DNA of 64,000 nt from positions 310,001-374,000 of the forward strand of contig NZ_HG992750.1 of the NCBI RefSeq assembly GCF_905175385.1, in the 5' to 3' direction. Every line of letters starts with the position of its first letter. The stretch's first letter is position 1. The translations under genes were made by a program, and so were the position numbers. This document shows, one piece after another, positions 57,414 to 64,000 of the stretch. The DNA comes from Vibrio sp. B1FLJ16 (GTDB taxonomy: Bacteria; Pseudomonadota; Gammaproteobacteria; Enterobacterales; Vibrionaceae). The notes below the pieces were generated by a model. It was not told the DNA's origin. It made no database searches and was given only the letters and a program-made list of their open reading frames with translations.

Positions 57414-57947
57414 TTAGAAGAAGCTTTGATCGATAAAAACAATGTCTCCGGGTTCAACAGCGCGATGCATGCTGACACCCTCAACGGTAGTCCCGGTATT
57501 GTGCCTGGTAAGATTGATACTTTTGCGTGAGGCTCTGTCTGTCAGGCCTCCAGCGAGCGCAATGGCTTTTTCAATCGTCAGTCCCGGCTTGTACTCAAAC
57601 CCTCCAGGTTTACGAACCTCGCCATTTACGTAAAAAAGGCGAAAATTGTTTATCGTCACCATGACTTTAGGGTTAATCAGGTAGTCGCCTTTTAAGCCAG
57701 TTTCAATCTCATATTTTAGTTGTTTTGGCGTCTTACTAATGGCCTTGATTCGGCCAAGATAGGGATAATCAAAGTAACCATCTGATGTAATGAGAATATT
57801 TTTTATGGAAAGATCTTCCTCGCCATAGACTTGAATCGAAATGGTGTCACCAGTATCAAGTTGGTAAGTTTGTTCACTTGAACTGGCGTTGGCGAAGGTA
57901 CTTAGCAGCAATAGCGTGAAGCTAATCAATTTAAATAATGGATTCAT
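57414..57947 (-). CDS. Polysaccharide export protein (short Wza-like)
   Basis: The 177-residue protein has a cleavable signal peptide (about 1-22) and no lipobox cysteine. A poly-export domain (LDTGDTISIQVYGEEDLS) and one SLBB domain (FYVNGEVRKPGGFEYKPGL in part) follow. It lacks the C-terminal helix of full-length Wza. Short forms like this need a separate outer-membrane channel; the barrel gene next door is the obvious partner. Confidence 0.9.
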   Translation of the reverse strand: MNPLFKLISFTLLLLSTFANASSSEQTYQLDTGDTISIQVYGEEDLSIKNILITSDGYFDYPYLGRIKAISKTPKQLKYEIETGLKGDYLINPKVMVTINNFRLFYVNGEVRKPGGFEYKPGLTIEKAIALAGGLTDRASRKSINLTRHNTGTTVEGVSMHRAVEPGDIVFIDQSFF

Positions 57948-57959
57948 TATATTTCCTTG

Positions 57960-59183
57960 TTATAGCGAAAATTGAGCGCTCAATGTCCAGATATTTTGGT
58001 TGAACCCATAACCTGGGTTATTTGATTTTTTATCCTGATATTGCCAGTCTGCTTTGAGTTGAACCCAGCGTCTGATTTGATAATCAATGCCGGCAGTAAC
58101 GGTGTAACGGTCGTCAACTCGAGGTTCGTTGAAATTTGAAGTGCCGGCATAATCGTCTTGTTGATAGATGCCTCCGATATGAGTTGCGAAGTAACTATTC
58201 CAGTTATGCATCACGCCGAGCTCATAGCGGGTACGCAAATCGTAATCCCCGTCTTGATCGGGATTGATGGCAGCTTGGGTAGTTTTTACTGTCAACAGTG
58301 TATGTTCTTGAGGTTGCCATTCGAGGCCAATATCCCAGCTGAAACCTTCGAATGTTTCTCTTTGATCACTTTCAAAATCTTTTACCTGATAGCCGAATCT
58401 GGCAATTCCCTGGGTTTTTCCGGTTACTTCCCACTGAGCCCCTGTGTAATAAAATCCGGCAGTGTTGTCTTTGGAAGCAGAATTGGGTTTTTGATGCTGA
58501 TATTCGGTGAGGACTTGTCTCGTGCCTATCAACCAATACGTTTTGGGTGTGGCTCGTAAATAAAACTCAAAATGTGCATTTGGTGAACGAAAGTCGTTGT
58601 ACTTGGTTTTCTCAATGGAAGTACCAAATGTCTCGTCGCGATAATTTTGGTAGGTTTTATCGCTGTAGCCAATGCCAAATTCAAAACGACCCTGAGCGCC
58701 AGCGGCACCAAAGATGTAGTTAGTTTTTAAGTCATTACGAAAAAACTCTATCGGAGTCTTAAGTTGGTCACCTTTACCTTCGGTAATGTTTTCGCCTCGG
58801 AGCTCGTGCAGAGCCTGAAAACGGTAGTCAACAACCAAGTGGTGGCGGTGATTGAACTCAAAGAAGTTAGTCAGTTGAACAGTGTGATCATCGTAATCAT
58901 TTTGGTCATCAGATGAGAAACCTGCTTTCAACTTGTATACCAGTTGCGCTTGATATTGGTTTCTTTCTATCTTTGTCAGCAGGCTTGGTTCTATTCCCCA
59001 AGTATTTACAGAATTAATACCTTTGGCATCTTCCGTTTTACTGATGTTGTCGTTTCCTTCGTAAAACGTTTTGACCTGGGGGATAAACTCTATACCTGAG
59101 TCGGTCGTATAGGACATCGGCTCTGCAAAGACATAAGCAGGTATAAGCAAACAAGTGAGCAAAGAGACTGTACTTTTCATCAT
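57960..59183 (-). CDS. Outer-membrane beta-barrel protein, cps operon
   Basis: A 407-residue protein with a signal peptide (about 1-20, ending FAEP) and alternating amphipathic strands rich in Tyr, Arg and Asp throughout, ending LSAQFSL with a hydrophobic final residue. It resembles barrel proteins of exopolysaccharide clusters (BBP2/OtnA type). It probably forms the outer-membrane exit channel with the short Wza-like protein. The second cps gene. Assignment rests on composition and context. Confidence 0.8.
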   Translation of the reverse strand: MMKSTVSLLTCLLIPAYVFAEPMSYTTDSGIEFIPQVKTFYEGNDNISKTEDAKGINSVNTWGIEPSLLTKIERNQYQAQLVYKLKAGFSSDDQNDYDDHTVQLTNFFEFNHRHHLVVDYRFQALHELRGENITEGKGDQLKTPIEFFRNDLKTNYIFGAAGAQGRFEFGIGYSDKTYQNYRDETFGTSIEKTKYNDFRSPNAHFEFYLRATPKTYWLIGTRQVLTEYQHQKPNSASKDNTAGFYYTGAQWEVTGKTQGIARFGYQVKDFESDQRETFEGFSWDIGLEWQPQEHTLLTVKTTQAAINPDQDGDYDLRTRYELGVMHNWNSYFATHIGGIYQQDDYAGTSNFNEPRVDDRYTVTAGIDYQIRRWVQLKADWQYQDKKSNNPGYGFNQNIWTLSAQFSL

Positions 59184-59192
59184 ATTTTGGTC

Positions 59193-60593
59193 TTAATAAG
59201 CATTCGAGCCGGTGAAGCCTTTAAAAACGGTAGCGAAGATAATTTTGATATCCATCCAAACAGACCAGTGATGGATATAATCCAAATCAAATTCAACTCG
59301 TTTTTCCATCTTATCTAAAGTGTCGGTCTCACCTCGGTAGCCATTGACCTGAGCCCATCCCGTAATGCCCGGTTTAACTTTGTGTCGCAGCATGTAACGG
59401 TCGACAATCTGACGATACTCTTCGTTGTGAGCAACTGCATGAGGTCGTGGGCCTACAATGGACATAGTGCCCTGTAACACGTTAAAAAATTGTGGCAATT
59501 CATCCAGAGAAGTGCGACGCAGAAAGCCGCCAAACGGAGTAATGCGAGGATCGTTCTTTGTCGCTTGCTTGACGACAGAGCCTTTGTCCATAGTGGTCAT
59601 AGACCGGAATTTCCATACGTTTATCTTGCGTCCGTCTAAGCCGTAGCGAGGCTGTTTGAAAATGACAGGGCCTTTTGATGTCAGTTTGATACCGACTGAG
59701 ATAGCAATAAGGACAGGGGAGATTAACAGTAAGATAAGGCTAGACAGCACAATATCTTCCAGGCGTTTTATCCAGGATGAAATTCCGGCAAATGGCGTAT
59801 CGTAAACACTCAGGGTTTGCACACGCCCGATTTGATCCCAGCGTGAATGTAGTAGATTGTAGGTAAAGAAATCTGGAATTAAGTAAGTATTAGCGGTCGT
59901 ATCAGAAAAGTGATTGAGAAGTGAGGCAATACGCTCTTTGGCATGCATTGGCATTGCAATATACACGTAATCTACTTCGCCACGCTTTGCACGCTCCAAA
60001 GCTTGAGTGACCGTACCTTTGACAGGGTGTTCTGAACTCGGCAATCTATCTGACGAACGTTCATCGTAGAATCCATCAAAGAGGACTCCGTTTTCAGTAT
60101 GGTTTTGAATTTCGCTCGCCAGAGTGATGCCATGAGGCGTTTTACCAATAATGATAGCTGTACGCGTGTTAAAGCCCATTTTTCTTAACGAGGCTAAACT
60201 GGTGCGGAAAGCGATTCTCCAAGACAGAAGCAGAATCGGAGTAATGGTTACCCATAAAGCTAAAGTGCTACGTTCAAACGTTGGGTAGACTTCTGAGAAA
60301 TAAAGAACCACAAACAGTAATGCGACAGTAATGAGCCAGGACATACTTGTGATAAGAACTTGTTCTCTGAACGAGCTGGTTCTCCAAGAGCGATATAGAT
60401 TTCCGCTTTCAGCCATAATCAGGAATGAAATCCCGCCAACGGAAGACAACAGGAGGTAGTCCTTGCTGATAAAGGTATCCATCTTTTCAAATACCAAAAA
60501 AAGCATTAAAGAGACTATGACAGCAAGATCCGCGATTCGGTATAAAAAAGCGAACTCCGTCCCATGAGAACGGATAAGTCCTTTGTGTTTCAT
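59193..60593 (-). CDS. Undecaprenyl-phosphate sugar-1-P transferase (CpsA-like)
   Basis: A 466-residue initiating enzyme with about five N-terminal membrane helices, a CoA-binding-like domain (about 140-260) and a C-terminal bacterial sugar transferase domain ([20 protein letters not shown] in part; [25 protein letters not shown] in parts; [43 protein letters not shown]). It attaches the first sugar, often glucose-1-phosphate, to undecaprenyl phosphate. The first gene of the ten-gene operon, 20 bases after an ops element. Confidence 0.92.
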   Translation of the reverse strand: MKHKGLIRSHGTEFAFLYRIADLAVIVSLMLFLVFEKMDTFISKDYLLLSSVGGISFLIMAESGNLYRSWRTSSFREQVLITSMSWLITVALLFVVLYFSEVYPTFERSTLALWVTITPILLLSWRIAFRTSLASLRKMGFNTRTAIIIGKTPHGITLASEIQNHTENGVLFDGFYDERSSDRLPSSEHPVKGTVTQALERAKRGEVDYVYIAMPMHAKERIASLLNHFSDTTANTYLIPDFFTYNLLHSRWDQIGRVQTLSVYDTPFAGISSWIKRLEDIVLSSLILLLISPVLIAISVGIKLTSKGPVIFKQPRYGLDGRKINVWKFRSMTTMDKGSVVKQATKNDPRITPFGGFLRRTSLDELPQFFNVLQGTMSIVGPRPHAVAHNEEYRQIVDRYMLRHKVKPGITGWAQVNGYRGETDTLDKMEKRVEFDLDYIHHWSVWMDIKIIFATVFKGFTGSNAY

Positions 60594-60612
60594 TACCTAG
60601 ATTCCCTTCTGA

Positions 60613-60650
60613 CACGCTACCGCCATTGGGATTATTGCCCAATAGCGCTT
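60613..60650 (-). promoter_or_regulatory. JUMPstart with ops element (RfaH recruitment)
   Basis: The minus strand carries AAGCGCT...TTGGG...GGCGGTAGCGTG, the JUMPstart layout. The ops part GGCGGTAGCGTG (60613-60624) is identical to the core plus extension, and ATTGGG/CCCAAT (60625-60643) forms the preceding hairpin. It lies in the 5' leader 20 bases before cpsA. RfaH binding there would let polymerase read through the 11-kb operon. Confidence 0.85.
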
Positions 60651-60970
60651 TAGCAAACGTTTTAATTAATGAGCAGATGCCCCAACGAACTTTTTTTGTG
60701 TTTCTGTACTACATAAATTCCGAGCTAAGTTTAAAAATTCATCTTCTGGAGGTAAGTGGAAATAAGAATGAAATTTTGACGTAGCGCAAAGTTTCGTGTT
60801 TAGGAAGAATTTGGTACTTAAAGGCAGAGACTGAGGTAAAGTGCTATTTAGTTCGACTAAGCATATCGACTAAGGTTTAGCTGGGTGGTGGCCTAACGGA
60901 TTATTTTTTATGTAGAAATATAATGGGTTAGTAGTGGATGTGTAGAATCGGGTGTGATATTTGCTGAAAT
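60651..60970. other. cps operon promoter region
   Basis: This 320-base region upstream of the JUMPstart must contain the cps promoter and regulator sites. TCGACTAAG occurs twice (near 60854 and 60869) and CTATTTAG once, loosely like the CTAAWTTAG element. No confident promoter was identified. Confidence 0.4.
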
Positions 60971-60998
60971 AAAAAATCCCTCTCGGCTGAGAGGGATT
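60971..60998 (-). terminator. Terminator after malK
   Basis: AATCCCTCTC and GAGAGGGATT pair across GGCT; the minus strand continues with TTTT after the stem. It ends malK and separates it from the cps promoter region. Confidence 0.88.
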
Positions 60999-61029
60999 GA
61001 TTGGAAAAGAAGTTTGAGTGAGTAGATTC

Positions 61030-62145
61030 TTAGATGTCTACACCGTTTTCTTTGTGCAGTCGGCGGCACGCTCGGCCATCACTGTGGAACAAATGACAAC
61101 GGTATGCAGGAATACCAATTTCTAACTTGTCACCAGTGTCTACTGCAAGGGTATCTGGCTGACGGAAAATAACATCTGCATCTGCGCCTTCAAGGTTCAG
61201 GTAAACCTGAGTTTCGTTACCTAGCTTCTCTACAATCATCACTTCACCGTGAATACTTGCATCTGCTTCGGAAGCTGAGAGCAGGTGCTCAGGGCGAATA
61301 CCCAAAGACATACGATCTCCACGGTTAACGGTTGTGCCGTCTACCGGAATCCAGAAAGATACGCCATTAGATAGCTGAACTTTAACGCGTTCTGCTTCTA
61401 CTTCATCAATGAATACGCTCATGAAGTTCATTTTCGGAGAACCGATGAAACCAGCGACGAAACGGTTTTCTGGGTAGTGGTACAGCTCCAGAGGTTTACC
61501 TACCTGGGATACGTAACCACCGTCCAGTACAACAATTTTGTCAGCCATCGTCATTGCTTCTACCTGATCGTGCGTAACGTAGATCATGGTACAGCCCAGT
61601 TGACGTTGTAGTTTGGTGATTTGAGCACGCATGTTTACACGCAGTGCGGCATCAAGGTTAGATAAAGGTTCATCCAGAAGGAATACGTCTGGCTGTGAAA
61701 CTAATGTACGACCAATCGCTACACGCTGGCGCTGACCACCTGAAAGTGCCTTTGGCTGGCGCTCCAGAAGGTGACCAAGTTGCAGGATTTCAGCTGCGTG
61801 CTCAACACGTTTGTCGATTTCAGATTTATCAGCTTTTGCCAGCTTCAGGCCAAATGACATGTTGTCATAAAGGTTTAAGTGCGGGTAAAGAGCATAAGAC
61901 TGGAAAACCATACCAACACCACGTTTGGATGGTTCTACGTCATTCATGCGCTCGTCACCAATATACAAATCACCTGAAGTAATGTCTTCAAGACCGGCAA
62001 TACAACGTAGCAGGGTAGATTTACCACAACCTGACGGACCTACGAAAACAACGAACTCACCTTCGTTAATTTCCAGGTCTACGTTTTTAGAAATCAGTAC
62101 GTCGCCATACGCTTTACAAACATTTTTTAACGTGACACTCGCCAT
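61030..62145 (-). CDS. malK: Maltose/maltodextrin ABC ATPase MalK
   Basis: The 371-residue ATPase powers maltodextrin import. Walker A is GPSGCGKST, signature [15 protein letters not shown], Walker [13 protein letters not shown] and H-loop YVTHD, followed by the C-terminal regulatory OB domains (about residues 240-371; GIRPEHL). In E. coli this tail binds MalT and EIIA-Glc. It is divergent from malE across a shared MalT/CRP-type region. Confidence 0.95.
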   Translation of the reverse strand: MASVTLKNVCKAYGDVLISKNVDLEINEGEFVVFVGPSGCGKSTLLRCIAGLEDITSGDLYIGDERMNDVEPSKRGVGMVFQSYALYPHLNLYDNMSFGLKLAKADKSEIDKRVEHAAEILQLGHLLERQPKALSGGQRQRVAIGRTLVSQPDVFLLDEPLSNLDAALRVNMRAQITKLQRQLGCTMIYVTHDQVEAMTMADKIVVLDGGYVSQVGKPLELYHYPENRFVAGFIGSPKMNFMSVFIDEVEAERVKVQLSNGVSFWIPVDGTTVNRGDRMSLGIRPEHLLSASEADASIHGEVMIVEKLGNETQVYLNLEGADADVIFRQPDTLAVDTGDKLEIGIPAYRCHLFHSDGRACRRLHKENGVDI

Positions 62146-62819
62146 GTAGCTCGTCCTCGATCAAATTTTTATTATTCACCACTCATCATTATATGAATTA
62201 TCTAGCGAGCAGTAACAGTAGGAATCGGTAAGTTAAGGCGGTTGATAAGAAAAGTAGGGTAGCACTTCAACAAACTGTCCTGAGAAGTGCCACCCATCAT
62301 AGCCAAGTACGAGCTTCTTTCCCCCACATTAATCGCGCTGTCTCCCCCGTGAAATAATTACCACAAACAACGCTAATCAATGTCATTCCACTCGTATGGC
62401 AATGCAAAACCAGCAAATAAATAGTTAATTGAAACTCAAAAGCTGCTGGGAAAGGGTTCTTACCATCCACTCTTGGATGAGTGCAGTTTCTAAGATCGTA
62501 CCTGTTCTCACATCCTCCTAATTTAATTAATTACAGGGGGAGTAGATGGGGAGGAGTGAAAAAGGATGAGTAATGAATGAGTTGGGCGGAAATCACATTA
62601 TTACTCCCCCTTAAGTTGAAGTTGATCACGACAAAAGCTTGTTTTGTGACTTAAGTCTCCTATACATGGAGATGAAGATCACGAAAATGCGCCATAATTG
62701 TTAGGGCGTAGGGATTAGGAGGATGAGGCATATAGGATTATTTCAGATGATATATGTCGAAAAACGGCTGAACCTCAATGGACTAGCCCTACATCAAAAA
62801 TATAAAAAAGGATACGAAC
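62146..62819. promoter_or_regulatory. Divergent malK/malE control region with MalT-like boxes
   Basis: Matches to the MalT box GGGGA[TG]GAGG occur at 62719-62728 (GAGGATGAGG, nine of ten), 62548-62557 (GGGGAGGAGT), 62537-62546 (GGGGAGTAGA), 62564-62571 (GGATGAGT), and on the minus strand around 62513-62520 and 62611-62620. Several boxes in both orientations fit the malEp/malKp arrangement of E. coli. Possible CRP half-sites (TGTGA near 62645, ATCAC near 62678) are weak. No gene of convincing size lies here. Confidence 0.65.
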
Positions 62820-63998
62820 ATGAAAAAGTTAAGCGCTGTTGCACTTGGTACTCTTGTTGCTTTGGGGTCATTTGGTGCACAAGCTGCCATCGAAGAAGGT
62901 CAACTAACTATCTGGATCAACGGTGACAAAGGTTACAACGGTCTGGCTGAAGTTGGTAAGAAGTTTGAAGAAGAGACTGGTATTAAAGTAACAGTCGCTC
63001 ACCCAGACGGCCTTCAAGATCGATTCCCTCAAACTGCAGCGACAGGCGACGGTCCTGATATCGTATTCTGGGCTCACGACCGTTTCGGTGGTTACGCAGA
63101 AGCTGGTCTTCTTGCTGAAATCAAACCTTCTAAAGAAATTCAGGAAGGCATCGTTGATTTCGCATGGGACGCAGTACGTTATGAAGGTAAGCTAATCGGT
63201 TACCCTGTAGCGGTTGAGTCTCTATCTCTAATCTACAACAAAGATCTCGTTCCAAACCCACCTAAGACTTGGGAAGAAGTAGCAGATCTTAACGCGAAGC
63301 TTAAGAAGGAAGGTAAATCTGCAATCATGTGGAACCTGAAAGAACCGTACTTCACATGGCCACTAATGGCGGCTGATGGCGGCTACGCGTTCAAATACAC
63401 ATCTGAAGGCTACGACGTTAAAGACGCTGGTATCGCGAAGAAAGGCGTTAAAGATGCAATGACTTTCGTTAAAGGTCTTGTAGACAAGGGCGTAATCTCT
63501 CCAGATATGGATTACTCAGTATCTGAGTCTGCGTTCAACCAAGGCGAGACTGCGATGACTATCAACGGTCCATGGTCTTGGGGCAACATCGAGAAGTCTG
63601 GTATCAACTACGGTGTAACTACGCTTCCTAAATTCCAGGGGCAATCATCTAAGCCTTTCGTTGGAGTACTAACCGCAGGTATCAGCACAGCGTCACCTAA
63701 CAAAGATCTAGCAGTTGAGTTCCTTGAGAACTACCTACTGACGAACGAAGGTCTGCGTAAAGTGAACGATGACAAGCCACTAGGTGCTGTAGCGCTTAAC
63801 TCATTCCAGCGTGAGCTAGATTCAGATGCACGAATCGCAGCGACTATGGATAACGCTATGAACGGCGAAATCATGCCAAACATCCCACAAATGAACGCAT
63901 TCTGGGGGGCGGCTAAGAACGCAATCATCAACGTTGTTGACGGTCGCCAAACTGTAGACGCAGCGCTTGCGGATGCAGAAAAACAAATGACTAAATAA
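62820..63998 (+). CDS. malE: Maltose/maltodextrin-binding protein MalE
   Basis: A 392-residue periplasmic receptor with a signal peptide (about 1-22, AQA-AIEEG). The MalE sequence follows ([41 protein letters not shown] in part, and the sugar-binding [12 protein letters not shown] and NGPWSWGNI). AAAGGA lies eight bases before the ATG. The stop is two bases before the window end, so it is complete; malF and malG would be expected beyond. Confidence 0.96.
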   Translation: MKKLSAVALGTLVALGSFGAQAAIEEGQLTIWINGDKGYNGLAEVGKKFEEETGIKVTVAHPDGLQDRFPQTAATGDGPDIVFWAHDRFGGYAEAGLLAEIKPSKEIQEGIVDFAWDAVRYEGKLIGYPVAVESLSLIYNKDLVPNPPKTWEEVADLNAKLKKEGKSAIMWNLKEPYFTWPLMAADGGYAFKYTSEGYDVKDAGIAKKGVKDAMTFVKGLVDKGVISPDMDYSVSESAFNQGETAMTINGPWSWGNIEKSGINYGVTTLPKFQGQSSKPFVGVLTAGISTASPNKDLAVEFLENYLLTNEGLRKVNDDKPLGAVALNSFQRELDSDARIAATMDNAMNGEIMPNIPQMNAFWGAAKNAIINVVDGRQTVDAALADAEKQMTK

Positions 63999-64000
63999 TT

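Noticed and set aside
60840..60890. CTATTTAG and TCGACTAAG repeats upstream of cps as the same operator as at 32263
   Set aside because: The match to CTAAWTTAG is too weak to claim by eye; kept only as a note in the region entry.

Overview
The window looks like part of a Vibrio chromosome (probably the second chromosome of a Harveyi-clade species such as V. parahaemolyticus, V. alginolyticus or V. campbellii). The basis is gene content and order recalled from that clade: a cpsQ-mfpABC cluster, a fhuBDC/fhuA iron-uptake locus and a ten-gene cpsA-J-like exopolysaccharide operon on the same replicon. Moderate GC, pst and mal loci and a Vibrio-type dispersed repeat agree. No rRNA, tRNA, CRISPR array, integron or intact insertion sequence was seen. 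The species call is inference.

Layout. 1-3.2 kb: napGH electron-transfer genes behind a perfect FNR box, then an MFS transporter. 3.2-5.9 kb: a yiaVW-like pair and an EamA exporter. 6-9.3 kb: a TPR-GGDEF diguanylate cyclase and a paralogue whose GGDEF motif is destroyed, separated by a dispersed repeat. 9.4-11.7 kb: a frameshifted zinc-ribbon/HTH transposase-like gene and deoD. 12-15.3 kb: a DUF523/DUF1722 gene, a MerR regulator resembling CarH/LitR without cobalamin ligands, and photolyase, led by a cluster of TTGTAYA motifs. 15.3-18.4 kb: an L,D-transpeptidase facing lpp, then a DEAD-box helicase. 18.4-24 kb: a chemoreceptor divergent from pstSCAB with a tandem Pho-box region. 24-30.8 kb: a moxR/DUF58/DUF4381/batA/batB-C/batD operon in which two genes are frameshifted at A-tracts and one carries an 18-unit hexanucleotide repeat encoding 36 glutamines.

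31.2-37.2 kb: two VpsT/CsgD-type LuxR regulators and mfpABC (a small RTX protein with its own type I exporter). Between the regulators lie three 39-bp tandem repeats carrying the palindrome CTAAWTTAG, which recurs upstream of mfpA. 37.3-46 kb: an MscS-like channel, a hydroxamate-siderophore uptake operon with a divergent TonB receptor, a Fur box and an ABC exporter. 46-49.3 kb: azurin, a HAD phosphatase, a beta-hydroxyacid dehydrogenase and a YqfB-like ASCH amidohydrolase. 49.3-60.6 kb: the complete cps operon on the minus strand, preceded by a JUMPstart/ops element that implies RfaH antitermination. 61-64 kb: malK divergent from malE across a control region rich in MalT boxes.

The main theme is surface and biofilm control by c-di-GMP. 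The window holds a cyclase, its apparently dead paralogue, two VpsT-family receptors, a secreted RTX matrix-type protein with its exporter, and the polysaccharide operon these regulators are known to govern in relatives. Three one-base frameshifts all fall in A-tracts of minus-strand genes, so sequencing error must be weighed against real decay or slippage.
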